From Gemmatimonadales bacterium (lineage in GTDB: Bacteria; Gemmatimonadota; Gemmatimonadetes; Gemmatimonadales; GWC2-71-9): a DNA stretch of 18,115 nucleotides. A program made the translations under genes and the position numbers. Positions 7,475-16,565 of this stretch are shown piece after piece (within the stretch, counting starts at the first letter, position 1; each line of letters begins with the position of its first letter). The stretch covers positions 1-18,115 of the forward strand of contig JACCSZ010000048.1 of the NCBI GenBank assembly GCA_013812695.1, read 5' to 3'. The notes under the pieces were generated by a model, which was not told the DNA's origin, made no database searches, and saw only the letters and a list, made by a program, of their open reading frames with translations.

Positions 7475-7507
7475 TCGAACCTGCGGCTATACCATCGAAC
7501 CTGCGGC
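7468..7507. repeat. Perfect 20-bp tandem repeat, two copies
   Basis: The unit TATACCATCGAACCTGCGGC occurs at 7468-7487 and again, without a mismatch, at 7488-7507. Twenty base pairs is close to two helical turns, so bound proteins would sit on the same face. It lies in the divergent intergenic region and overlaps the -10-like sequence for the minus-strand GT4 gene, so it could be an operator pair or simply a slippage or duplication product. Confidence 0.95.
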
Positions 7508-7620
7508 CGTAGCGTGAGCCCCGTCACCGTAACCACAGGCACTGTGTCCCATTCTGGATTTCTTCACCTCACGATAGCGATGGCACGAGGCTGCACCCGC
7601 CGCCGCAAAGGCAAGCTCTG

Positions 7621-8652
7621 ATGGCAGATGCTGTACCAGATTCGCTGGCGCTGATCACTGGCGCGACTGGATTCGCCGGTAGCCACCTAGTTCGTGCGCT
7701 CGCCGCAGGGGGTCATCGCGTACGGGTGATCGCTCGATCCGGTGTGCGCGCGCGTGCGATGCTCCCGCAGGGCGTAGACATCGTAGAGGGCGACATTACC
7801 GATCCCCGAGCGGTGGAGCGCGCGGTCACGGGCGTCAACGCCATCTTTCATTTGGCCGCCGTCTATCGAGAGGCCAAGCATCGTGATGCACAGTATGCGC
7901 GGGTGCACGTCGAAGGCACGCGATGCCTACTCGACGCCGCGTGCAATCACCAGGTGACTCGCTTCGTCCATTGCAGCACCGTCGGAGTGCATGGCCACAT
8001 CGAAGCGCCACCGGCGGACGAGCAGGCGCCCTACAAGCCCGGCGACGTCTACCAGCGGACCAAGCTCGAAGGCGAACAGTTGGCGCTCTCCTACCATGGG
8101 CGGCACGGGTTGCCCGTGACCGTGGCGCGCCCGACAGCCATCTACGGTCCCGGGGACATGCGCCTCCTCAAGCTGTTTCGCCTGATTGCGCGGCGGCGCT
8201 TCATCGTGCTGGGCACCGGCGAGATCTTCTACCACATGGTGCACGTCGACGATCTCGCGCGGGGTCTGCAACTCCTGTGGCACCATCCGTGCGCGCCGGG
8301 AGAGGTGTTCATTCTGGGCGGTGAACGCTACCATTCGCTGCGCGAGCTCACGGCGATGATCGCGGAGGCGGTCGGCGTCTCCAAACCGTGGGTCCGGCTG
8401 CCGGCCCGACCGTTTCAGATAGCGGGGACGCTCTGTGAGAAGGTCTGCATCCCGTTTGGCATCGAGCCGCCGATTTACCGTCGACGGGTCGACTTCTTCA
8501 CCAAGAGCCGGGCGTTCAGCATCGACAAGGCCAGACGCCTGCTCGGATACCGGCCGACGGTGAGCCTCGAGGCCGGCATCCGGACGACGCTCGAATGGTA
8601 CCAGGCGCACGGCTATCTCGACGGCCGCTCGCCCGTCGCGCTCACTCGATAG
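7621..8652 (+). CDS. NAD-dependent epimerase/dehydratase, extended SDR family
   Basis: This 343-residue extended short-chain dehydrogenase has the cofactor motif T-G-A-T-G-F-A-G at 13-20, an acidic D-I-T near 58-60, H-L-A-A at 77-80, the catalytic serine in H-C-S-T (S119) and the Y-x3-K pair Y144/K148 in Y-Q-R-T-K. A-R-P-T-A-I-Y-G-P-G-D follows. Relatives convert nucleotide sugars (epimerases, dehydratases, reductases) or act on dihydroflavonol- or sterol-like substrates; in this glycan locus a sugar role is likelier. The ATG at 7621 follows AAAGGCAAG, a weak Shine-Dalgarno, and gives an N-terminus of normal length. The gene is preceded by a 322-bp divergent region and followed by a methyltransferase gene 46 nt on. 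The substrate cannot be named. Confidence 0.85.
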   Translation: MADAVPDSLALITGATGFAGSHLVRALAAGGHRVRVIARSGVRARAMLPQGVDIVEGDITDPRAVERAVTGVNAIFHLAAVYREAKHRDAQYARVHVEGTRCLLDAACNHQVTRFVHCSTVGVHGHIEAPPADEQAPYKPGDVYQRTKLEGEQLALSYHGRHGLPVTVARPTAIYGPGDMRLLKLFRLIARRRFIVLGTGEIFYHMVHVDDLARGLQLLWHHPCAPGEVFILGGERYHSLRELTAMIAEAVGVSKPWVRLPARPFQIAGTLCEKVCIPFGIEPPIYRRRVDFFTKSRAFSIDKARRLLGYRPTVSLEAGIRTTLEWYQAHGYLDGRSPVALTR

Positions 8653-8698
8653 CAGCCCCGGAGCCCAGGCAGGTGACTGCGCTTCCCGCCTCCGCGCC

Positions 8699-9511
8699 GT
8701 GACGATCCCCGCCGCCCCACCGGCCGCCGCCGAGCGCGAGTGGGCGGTGGCGTTGTTCCGGAAGTCCGTGCTGAAACAGGCCAAGTTCCGCCGCATCGTG
8801 GAGCTGCTCGACGACCCTGTCGGCAAGTCCAATCTCGACATCGGCGCTGACAACGGCGTCATCAGCTATCTGCTCCGCCAGCGTGGCGGCCAATGGCGGA
8901 GTGCCGACCTGGACGATCGGGCGGTGGCGTCGATCCGGCAGCTTGTGGGCGACGAGGTCTACCGGCTCGACGGCGCCGCGACGCCGTTCGACGACCGGAG
9001 CTTCGATCAGGTCGTGATCGTGGACTACCTGGAGCACATCCCGGACGACCGCGCCTTTGCCCGCGAGCTGGAGCGGATCCTCAGGCCCGGCGGCACAGTG
9101 ATCGTGAACGTGCCGCACCTCCAGCCGGGCTCCCGACTCAACAGGTTCCGCCATCGAATCGGGCTGACTGACGAGTGGCACGGACACTTGCGCCCGGGTT
9201 ACAGCCTTGCGTCGCTGCAGGAGACGCTGGGGCCGCGGTTCCGCATGGATGGCGCGGTGACATACTCGCGCTTCGGCTCGGAGGTGGTGGACACCGCGCT
9301 CAACGGGCTGTACGAGGTGATGCGAAAGCGGAAAGGCGCGGCTAGCTCGAGCAAGGGGACGGTGGTCACGCAGAGCGACCTCCGCCAGCACCGGACCCAG
9401 TTCCGGATGCTCTCGCTGCTCTACCCCGCGCTCCGGCTAACGGCTTCCGTCGACCGGCTCTTACCCTGGCAGGCCGGCCACAAGCTCATCGTGCGCGCAG
9501 TGCTGACCTGA
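8699..9511 (+). CDS. Class I SAM-dependent methyltransferase
   Basis: This 270-residue protein has a standard Rossmann-fold methyltransferase core. Motif I is L-D-I-G-A-D-N-G-V at 46-54, an acidic S-A-D-L-D end of strand 2 falls at 68-72, D-Q-V-V-I-V-D-Y-L-E-H-I at 103-114, and L-R-P-G-G-T-V-I-V-N-V-P-H at 128-140. The C-terminal 130 residues are less typical and may bind the acceptor. In this setting it probably methylates a glycan sugar or a lipid-linked intermediate, but small-molecule or quinone substrates are not excluded. The start is GTG at 8699, the only good start in frame before motif I; no strong Shine-Dalgarno is visible. It follows the SDR gene by 46 nt on the same strand. Confidence 0.8.
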   Translation: MTIPAAPPAAAEREWAVALFRKSVLKQAKFRRIVELLDDPVGKSNLDIGADNGVISYLLRQRGGQWRSADLDDRAVASIRQLVGDEVYRLDGAATPFDDRSFDQVVIVDYLEHIPDDRAFARELERILRPGGTVIVNVPHLQPGSRLNRFRHRIGLTDEWHGHLRPGYSLASLQETLGPRFRMDGAVTYSRFGSEVVDTALNGLYEVMRKRKGAASSSKGTVVTQSDLRQHRTQFRMLSLLYPALRLTASVDRLLPWQAGHKLIVRAVLT

Positions 9512-9518
9512 GAAGGAG

Positions 9519-9544
9519 CCTCGTGGACTCGGACCGCCACGGGG
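9519..9544 (+). terminator. Hairpin between the two methyltransferase genes, possible weak terminator
   Basis: CCTCGTGG (9519-9526) pairs with CCACGGGG (9537-9544) over 8 bp with one G-T pair and a 10-nt loop, beginning 8 nt after the upstream stop codon. It is followed by GCTTGCTTGC, which is T-containing but not a proper T-run. It may attenuate read-through; the second methyltransferase gene starts about 30-45 nt later. Confidence 0.3.
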
Positions 9545-9575
9545 GCTTGCTTGCGGCCACCTGAACGCCTTACCC

Positions 9576-10352
9576 GTGACAGCGCTCATGGCATCACATT
9601 CTCGAACCGCCGCCCCAGCAGCCGCCACTCGTGAGAACGCGGACGTCGAATCCTCCTCGGAGGATTATGCCCGCCGGTTCAGCGGGTCGGTCGGCCGCTG
9701 GTTCCTGGATGTCCAAACGGGCATCACGCTCGAGACCCTTGCCGGGCTTCCGCGAGGCGCTACGGTGCTCGACGTCGGCGGCGGGCACGCCCAGGTGGCG
9801 CCCCCGCTGATCGCCGCCGGCTACCGCGTCACCGTGGCGGGCAGCGATCCATCGTGCGGCCGGCGTCTCGACCCGTGGACCTCGACCGGCCAGTGCCGGT
9901 TCGACGTGGCCGACCTGCAGCACCTCCCTTACGACGATGTGTCGTTCGACGCGGTGGTCTGTTACCGGCTGCTGGCGCACAGCATCGATTGGACGCACCT
10001 CGTCGCGGAGCTGTGCCGGGTGGCGGCGCACCGTGTCGTGGTGGACTATCCGGCCAGACGAAGCGTGAATCGCATCTCGGAGCTGCTCTACGGCGTCAAG
10101 CGTTCCATCGAAGGCGCCACGACGCGGCCCTACGCGCTGTACGGCCGGCAGGAGATGGCGGACGCATTTGCCGGCGCCGGGTTCCTGGTGGCCGGGGAGC
10201 ACCCTCAGTTCCTGTTGCCGATGGCCCTGTACCGCCTCGCCGGTTCGGGGCGGCTGGCGCGTGCCGCGGAGTGGCCGGGGCGCCGGTCCGGCCTGACCGG
10301 GTGGCTGGGCTCGCCGGTCGTTGTCCGCGCCGATCGCCGCCGGCCTGACTGA
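9576..10352 (+). CDS. Class I SAM-dependent methyltransferase (UbiE-like core)
   Basis: This is a 258-residue methyltransferase. Motif I, V-L-D-V-G-G-G-H-A-Q-V, lies at about 65-75, with V-A-G-S-D-P after strand 2 and F-D-A-V-V-C-Y-R-L-L-A-H as the strand-4 block. H-R-V-V-V-D-Y-P replaces the commoner R-P-G-G turn. After the core comes a region with a Y-A-L-Y-G-R-Q-E-M segment, as in lipid or sugar methyltransferases. The first ~30 residues are Ala/Ser/Glu-rich and probably disordered. GTG 9576 is given as the start; ATG 9588 is nearly as good and would remove four residues. It is not closely similar to the methyltransferase upstream, so they are not a recent duplication. Its 3' end overlaps the VanZ gene by 32 nt if that gene starts at TTG 10321. 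The acceptor is unknown. Confidence 0.8.
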   Translation: MTALMASHSRTAAPAAATRENADVESSSEDYARRFSGSVGRWFLDVQTGITLETLAGLPRGATVLDVGGGHAQVAPPLIAAGYRVTVAGSDPSCGRRLDPWTSTGQCRFDVADLQHLPYDDVSFDAVVCYRLLAHSIDWTHLVAELCRVAAHRVVVDYPARRSVNRISELLYGVKRSIEGATTRPYALYGRQEMADAFAGAGFLVAGEHPQFLLPMALYRLAGSGRLARAAEWPGRRSGLTGWLGSPVVVRADRRRPD

Positions 10353-11634
10353 CCGCCGGGGCGTCCCGCTGCAGCACCGCGCCGGGAGAGCGCTGGGCCT
10401 GGCGGGGCTGGCCCTCGTGCTGCTCGCCACGCTCACGCCGACCCGGGACATCCGCGGGGGCTCGCTGGCGACTCCGCTGCTCTGCCTCGTGTGCGGCGAC
10501 AACGGCGGGGCCGACGTCGCGAACAATCTGCTGCTCTTCCTGCCATTGGCCATCGGGCTCCGGTTCTCCGGCGCGTCGTGGCTCCGCTCAGTGGTCGCCT
10601 CGGCACTGCTCTCGTTCACCGTCGAGCTCCTGCAACTCCTGGTGATCCCGGGGCGCGACGCGAGCTTGAGCGATCTCCTGACCAACACGGTCAGCGCTGC
10701 GATCGGCGCCACGCTCGGACCCGCGCTGCCGGGCATGGTGGCGCCGCCGCCGCGCCGGGCCGCACTCCTGCTCGCCGGAGGCGTCGCGGCGCTGGGCGCA
10801 CTGCTCGCGGCGTGGGCGTGGCTGTTGGTACCCCAGGCTCCACCCGGGGCGGTTGCCAGTCGGTGGGCGCACGAGTCTCCCGGGCCTGGTGCGTTCAGGG
10901 GCGTGGTGCGCTCAGTGAGGCTCGACGGCGTACCGATGCCGCCCAACGGGCCACCGCCTAATACCGCCAGCCTCCTCCGGCGGCTCGATCGGGGCACGAT
11001 GACCCTGGAGGTGGAGGTCGTCTCGGGTGTGCCGGTAGCCTACGACGCGTGGATCTACATGCTGCAGTCCCGATGGGGCGGCGTCCTGGAGCTCTCGCAG
11101 ACCGGGCGCGAAGCGCGTGTGTCGGTGCCCACACGGGGGGTAAACTGGCGGCTGGGGGCTCCCGGGGTGTCGCTGGCCGATGCGCTGCCGAAGGCTGCGG
11201 GCGTGCCGGTACGACTGCGCGCGACGGCGGCGGCGGGGCGGGTCAGCGTCGCCAGCTCCTACCACGGGGTCGAGCGCGCGGTCGAGCTGGGCATCTCACC
11301 AGCGCTCGGCTGGATCATGTTCATTCCCTTCGACCTCGCCGTGGGAGAGCGGGTCCGCTGGGCCACGGCGCTGCTCCTGGGACTGCTGCTGCTTCCCTTG
11401 GGTTACTGGGCGGCCGGGACCCGCCGCCTCTGGCCAGCGGCCGGCAGTCTCACGCTGACACTGGTGGCCGCGCTCGCGGTGCTGCCTGCGGCCGCCGGGT
11501 TCCCGCCGGTGCACTGGTCCGAATGGGTGGCCGGCGCGCTGGGCGCCGCCGTCGGATGGGCCCTCCGGGGGTCCGCGACTTATCTTCAGACTCCATGCGC
11601 GTCGCCTTCCGACAACGAATCCTCCTCATCCTGA
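10321..11634 (+). CDS. VanZ-family membrane protein with a large internal extracytoplasmic domain
   Basis: This is a 437-residue membrane protein. The first ~140 residues show the VanZ pattern: a hydrophobic segment at 24-40, N-N-L-L-L-F-L-P at 68-75, then S-F-T-V-E-L-L-Q at 98-105 and R-D-A-S-L-S-D-L-L-T-N at 112-122. After a fifth helix near 147-170 comes about 165 residues rich in short beta strands (roughly 171-335), and then three more hydrophobic segments near 347-365, 374-393 and 402-416. VanZ was named for a protein linked to low-level teicoplanin resistance, but most relatives have no known function. The beta-rich insert resembles a jelly-roll/LamG-type domain, which might bind glycan on the outer face of the inner membrane. 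The start is TTG 10321, the only start in frame before the first helix. The 3' end overlaps the kinase gene by 40 nt. Confidence 0.75.
   Translation: MSAPIAAGLTDRRGVPLQHRAGRALGLAGLALVLLATLTPTRDIRGGSLATPLLCLVCGDNGGADVANNLLLFLPLAIGLRFSGASWLRSVVASALLSFTVELLQLLVIPGRDASLSDLLTNTVSAAIGATLGPALPGMVAPPPRRAALLLAGGVAALGALLAAWAWLLVPQAPPGAVASRWAHESPGPGAFRGVVRSVRLDGVPMPPNGPPPNTASLLRRLDRGTMTLEVEVVSGVPVAYDAWIYMLQSRWGGVLELSQTGREARVSVPTRGVNWRLGAPGVSLADALPKAAGVPVRLRATAAAGRVSVASSYHGVERAVELGISPALGWIMFIPFDLAVGERVRWATALLLGLLLLPLGYWAAGTRRLWPAAGSLTLTLVAALAVLPAAAGFPPVHWSEWVAGALGAAVGWALRGSATYLQTPCASPSDNESSSS
11581..11586 (+). promoter_or_regulatory. -10-like TATCTT box, candidate leaderless promoter for the histidine kinase gene
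   Basis: TATCTT lies 8 nt before the ATG at 11595, nearly the same placement as the box before the first GT2 gene. It falls within the last codons of the VanZ gene, so the kinase would have its own promoter inside its neighbour. There is no recognisable -35 and no Shine-Dalgarno before the ATG. Confidence 0.4.
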
Positions 11635-12775
11635 TCTGTCTCGGCGCGGTCCCCACCGCCGTGGCGATCCTCGGCTGGGCGCTGACTGTCCGCTCCACCA
11701 CCCCGGCCGCCGCCGCACTGCGCGGCATCGAAGGGGTCGGCGCGTCCGGCCGGGCGCTGCTGCAGACGCTCGACTCCACCCGACTCACGGCGCCGGAGCG
11801 GGCCGCACTCGCCGACCATGCCACCCGGCTCAACGACGCGCTCGCCCGGTTTCAGCGTGTGGACACCTTCGGCCGCTACTACTACGCCGGGCTCGGATTG
11901 GTGGTGCTGCTCGCGGGCGCCGCCTTTGTCTACGCGTCCGTGCGGGTCGGCGGCCACCTCTCGCGCCAACTCAGCAGACCGATCGAGGAGCTGATCGGAT
12001 GGACCGGCCACATTCGTCGGATGGAGCCGCTGCCCGCGGATCGGCCGCGACGCGGCGCGCCGGAGTTCGAGGCGCTGCGCTTCGCGCTTCGTGAGATGGC
12101 CGATGCGCTCGAGCAGGGCCGCGCGCGCGAGATCGAGGCGGAACGGCTGCGGGCGTTCCGCGAGACGGCGCGCCGGGTGGCCCACGAGATGCGGAACCCG
12201 CTCACCCCGATCCGCCTGGCGGTCGCGCAGCTCTCGCGCTCGGCGGCCGCACCCCAGCGCGAGGCGATCGAGGTGCTCGAAGCCGAATCGGACCGACTAG
12301 AGCAACTGGCGCGTGAGTTCACCGAGTTCGGCCGTCTCCCGGAGGGTCCGGCCGCGCCCGTCGACCTCCTCGAGCTGCTCGCCGACCTCGCGCGGAGCAG
12401 CGTGCCGCCGACGATGCGGGTCCACCTCGGGCTCGATCCCTCGTCGCCGCCCCTGCTCGGGCACTACGATCCGCTGCGCCGCGCCTTCGGCAATATCCTG
12501 CGCAACGCCGTCGAGGCGTGTGGCGGCGAGGGCGAAATCGAGCTGGGAGCGCGGCCCGACGGCGACGGGGTCCGGGTCGAGATTCGCGACCACGGTCCCG
12601 GTGTACCACCCGAGCTCGCCGGACGACTGTTCGATCCCTACGTCACGGCCAAGAGCGGCGGCACCGGTCTCGGGCTTGCGCTGGCCAGGCAGACGGTCGA
12701 GTTGCACCAGGGCACGATCGCCGTCGAGGACACGCCCGGCGGCGGCGCCACCTTCGTCGTCCGGATGCGCGGGCG

Positions 12776-12779
<4 letters not shown>
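11595..12779 (+). CDS. Membrane sensor histidine kinase, NtrY-like
   Basis: This is a 394-residue sensor kinase. One membrane helix at about 9-32, a short periplasmic segment at 33-95 and a second helix near 97-117 are followed by a HAMP-like linker at 118-175. The phospho-acceptor H197 lies in the A-H-E-M-R-N-P-L-T-P-I H-box. The ATPase domain has N300/N304 in N-I-L-R-N-A-V-E-A, the G1 box D-H-G-P-G-V (332-337) and the G2 box G-G-T-G-L-G-L-A (355-362). The H-box and partner resemble NtrY. No PAS domain is present, so sensing must rest on the small periplasmic loop or membrane. ATG 11595 gives a proper n-region before the first helix and lies 8 nt after a TATCTT box. Its stop overlaps the response regulator start (GTGA), making them an almost certain cognate pair. 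Confidence 0.9.
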
Positions 12780-14128
<1,349 letters not shown>

Positions 14129-14163
14129 CCGGCCTGCCACCTCTCCACTCATTCGAGATCCGC

Positions 14164-15897
14164 ATGCGACTCACCATCGGCGGCCTCCTGCTCCTCCTGG
14201 CCTTGCCGCCGCTGCTCCGGGCGCAGGACAGCATCATCGTCATCGACCCCACCCTACCCCCCGGCGACTCGGCCGTCGTCCGGGCCGGGCCGGCGCCCGA
14301 CGTGGTGGCGGATTTGCTGGCCTTCTACAACGACTCGTCGACGACGCGCATGCAGGGCGACGTGAGCTTTCCCGCCGGCAGCGAGTTCACCGGCCGGTTG
14401 GCGTTGTTCCGCGGGTCGCTTCGGCTGGCGGGTCGGGTGCGGGGCGACCTGGTGGTGATCAACGCCACGCTGTACCTGCTTCCCGGGGCCGATATCCAAG
14501 GCGACGTGCTGGTGGTGGGAGGGCGGATGATCCGGAGCCCGGGGGTCCGGCATGCCGGGCGCCAGCGGGTGGTCTGGGACGCGGCACCGGTGCTCCGCTC
14601 AGCCGCGGGAACGCTGGTGCTGCGCGAGCGGCGGCGCCCGCTGGGCGAGCTCGCGACGGCGCGCACCAGCTTTCAGACCGGGCGCGTGCGCACCACCCTG
14701 CTGCTCGCCACCGGCGGCACCTACAACAGGATCGAGGGGCTGCCGATCGTGTTCGGTCCCGGTTTCGAGCTCCGGCCGTCGCGCGCCTCGGTGGCCCGCC
14801 TCGAGCTCCGCGGCATCCTCCGGACGGCCGGCGAGGGGGCCCGGCTCAGCAGCGACTTCGGCTACGGGGCCCGGGCGGAGTTGCGGTGGCCCGTGGCCGG
14901 GATCGCGGGGCGGTTCTCCAGCGAGGTGGTACCGTTCGAGGACCAGCCGCTCGCCGACTCGGAGAACGGCTGGTCGGCGTTCCTGCTGCAGCGCGACTAC
15001 CGCGACTACTTCGAGCGGCGGGGGGGCGGCGGCTCGGCCTGGGTGTACCCGACCCCAAGCCTGCGTCTCGAGGTGTCGCTTCAGCGCGATCAGGAGCGCT
15101 CCCTCCGCGCGACCGACCCGTGGTCGCTGCTCCGGAACAGCGACCGCTGGCGTAGGAATCCGCTGAGCGATGATGGCCACTACTTCACGACCGGCGTCTC
15201 GCTCGACCTCGACACCCGCAACGATCGCGACGTGCCGAGCGCCGGCTGGCTGCTGCGGGCCCGCTACGAGCACTCGACCAGCGACGACGTGGCACCGGTC
15301 GCGCTCCCCCAGACCGTGCGCCCGCCGACGCCCATCGGCGGCGGCTACCAGTTCGACCGGCTGACCCTCGATCTCCGCCGGTACTCGAGGCTCACGCAGT
15401 CGGTCCGCTTGAACACCCGGCTTCGCGCCGATGGCTGGATCGGCGGCGACCGCCTGCCGGTGCAGCGTCGGATCTCGCTGGGCGGTCCGGACCTGCTGCC
15501 CGGCTACAGCTTCCGCAGCTTCACCTGCGCGCCGCGCGGCTTCAGCGATCCGGCGCGTCCCGCCCTCTGCGACCGGTCGATCGTCGCCCAGGTCGAGGTG
15601 CGCACCCGCCTTAGCCTCAACCTGGGCTACCGGCCGCGCGACCGCGTGAGCGGCGCACCCGGACGGTTCATCGGGTTGGAGGAAGCGGACCTGGTCCTGC
15701 TGGGCGACGCCGGCAAGGCTTGGCTCGCCGGCGACGGGCCGGGGCAGGTGCCGGTCAACCGGATTCCGTCCTTCAGCGAATGGAACGTCGACGTGGGCGT
15801 CGGACTCGACGCCGGCCAGATCGGCGCGTACCTCGCGAAGAGCCTGAGCGAAGGCGAGCCCGTCCGGTTCCTCGTGAGACTGCAGCGCCGATTCTAG
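14164..15897 (+). CDS. Outer-membrane beta-barrel (Omp85/BamA-like) with N-terminal bactofilin-like beta-helix
   Basis: This 577-residue protein begins with a clear signal peptide (R2, a leucine-rich core, predicted cut after L-L-R-A near residue 20). Residues about 62-130 are short repeating beta strands rich in G-x-[LV] turns (G-D-V-S-F, G-R-L-A-L, G-S-L-R-L, G-D-L-V-V, G-D-V-L-V), like the beta-helix of bactofilins. From about 175 to the end the sequence alternates polar and hydrophobic residues as in a barrel. It carries D-T-R-N-D-R-D-V-P-S-A-G-W (350-362) and G-G-P-D-L-L-P-G-Y (440-448), which resemble conserved Omp85 barrel elements, and ends in a C-terminal phenylalanine. No POTRA domain is visible. 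C455 and C469 could form a disulfide. Function may be surface export or assembly. It follows the regulator by 35 nt, and the DUF4390 gene starts within its stop codon. Confidence 0.75.
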   Translation: MRLTIGGLLLLLALPPLLRAQDSIIVIDPTLPPGDSAVVRAGPAPDVVADLLAFYNDSSTTRMQGDVSFPAGSEFTGRLALFRGSLRLAGRVRGDLVVINATLYLLPGADIQGDVLVVGGRMIRSPGVRHAGRQRVVWDAAPVLRSAAGTLVLRERRRPLGELATARTSFQTGRVRTTLLLATGGTYNRIEGLPIVFGPGFELRPSRASVARLELRGILRTAGEGARLSSDFGYGARAELRWPVAGIAGRFSSEVVPFEDQPLADSENGWSAFLLQRDYRDYFERRGGGGSAWVYPTPSLRLEVSLQRDQERSLRATDPWSLLRNSDRWRRNPLSDDGHYFTTGVSLDLDTRNDRDVPSAGWLLRARYEHSTSDDVAPVALPQTVRPPTPIGGGYQFDRLTLDLRRYSRLTQSVRLNTRLRADGWIGGDRLPVQRRISLGGPDLLPGYSFRSFTCAPRGFSDPARPALCDRSIVAQVEVRTRLSLNLGYRPRDRVSGAPGRFIGLEEADLVLLGDAGKAWLAGDGPGQVPVNRIPSFSEWNVDVGVGLDAGQIGAYLAKSLSEGEPVRFLVRLQRRF

Positions 15898-16565
15898 TGC
15901 GGACCACCCCGTACGCGCTCGCCATCGTGGCCGCGGTCGCGCTCGCGACGACCGCGGCGCGGCGCACGGAGGCTCAGACGCCGCGCCCGGTTCGCCTGAC
16001 CGTCCGCCTGGCCCAAGATTCGATTCCGTCCGGCTCGCGGGCACCGATCGTCCGCTCGGAGCATCTGCTCGGAGACGGCCGCTGGCTCTCCGCCCTCCGG
16101 TCGGGACTGCCGGTGCGGCTGCACTACACGGTGGAGGTCTGGCGATCGCGGGGCGGGTGGTTCGACGCCTTCGCGCGCCAGGCCGAATGGGACGTGGTGC
16201 TTCGCCACGAGCCGCTGCTCGATCAGTACACGGTGCTGACGCTGGTCGGAGAGCGCGGCCAGGAGCGCCGGTACGCCACCGTGGACGCCCTGACGGCGGC
16301 GCTCGCCTTTGCCTATCAGGTGAGCGTACAGCCGGCGGAGGCGGGACGGTACTACTACACGGCGTCGCTCGAGATCTCGACGCTCTCAGACTCGGATCTC
16401 GACGAGTTGCAGCGGTTCCTGGAGGGCGACCTCGGCGACGCGGCCGAGGACGACAACGGCGTCGGGGGCGCGGTCGGTCGCGGTGCCACGCGGTTCCTCC
16501 TGCGCCTGGCCGGGTTGCCGAGCCTCCGGCTCGAAGTCCGGAGCCTCAGCTTCCAGGTGCGCTAG
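15897..16565 (+). CDS. DUF4390 domain-containing secreted protein
   Basis: This is a 222-residue protein with a signal peptide: basic R2, a hydrophobic core at about 5-18, then T-E-A-Q near 24-27 as a likely cleavage site. The mature part is mostly beta strands with L-S-A-L-R-S-G-L-P-V (64-73), W-R-S-R-G-G-W-F-D (82-90) and a later Y-Y-Y-T segment, as in DUF4390. An acidic stretch at 177-187 is followed by a short amphipathic C-terminal part. The function of DUF4390 is not known; in Betaproteobacteria these genes commonly sit next to ntrY/ntrX-like genes, and here too a kinase/regulator pair lies just upstream. GTG 15897 shares its first base with the preceding TAG stop and gives exactly a signal-peptide N-terminus; any earlier start would bury it. 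Location is periplasmic or envelope-attached by inference. Confidence 0.8.
   Translation: MRTTPYALAIVAAVALATTAARRTEAQTPRPVRLTVRLAQDSIPSGSRAPIVRSEHLLGDGRWLSALRSGLPVRLHYTVEVWRSRGGWFDAFARQAEWDVVLRHEPLLDQYTVLTLVGERGQERRYATVDALTAALAFAYQVSVQPAEAGRYYYTASLEISTLSDSDLDELQRFLEGDLGDAAEDDNGVGGAVGRGATRFLLRLAGLPSLRLEVRSLSFQVR

Larger units (their letters stand above)
7299..7620. other. Divergent intergenic region between the minus-strand GT4 and the SDR gene
   Basis: About 320 bp lie between two genes that point away from each other, so promoters for both are expected here. It contains the 20-bp tandem duplication at 7468-7507 and an extended -10 facing the GT4 gene. Near the SDR gene the sequence from 7540 to 7600 is less G+C-rich than its surroundings, but I see no clean -35/-10 pair for it. 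A short open frame across 7418-7621 runs through the repeat and shows no recognisable protein features, so I do not call it a gene. Confidence 0.6.

Noticed and set aside
7468..7507. GGTTCGAT in the minus-strand repeat as a tRNA T-loop remnant or attachment site
   Set aside because: No other tRNA arm or cloverleaf can be drawn around it, and no integrase is nearby.
7581..7595. Sigma54-like -24/-12 sequence (TGGCAC...TGCA) just upstream of the SDR gene
   Set aside because: The GG and GC dinucleotides are separated by 9 nt instead of the 10 required, and the -12 side lacks the TT.
7418..7621. A 67-codon open frame in the divergent intergenic region
   Set aside because: It runs through the tandem repeat, has no Shine-Dalgarno or recognisable protein features, and abuts the SDR start.
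9541..9554. GG-N10-GC with TTGC before the second methyltransferase gene, a possible sigma54 promoter
   Set aside because: The -24 side is a run of G with no CAC, and such partial matches are expected by chance in G+C-rich DNA.
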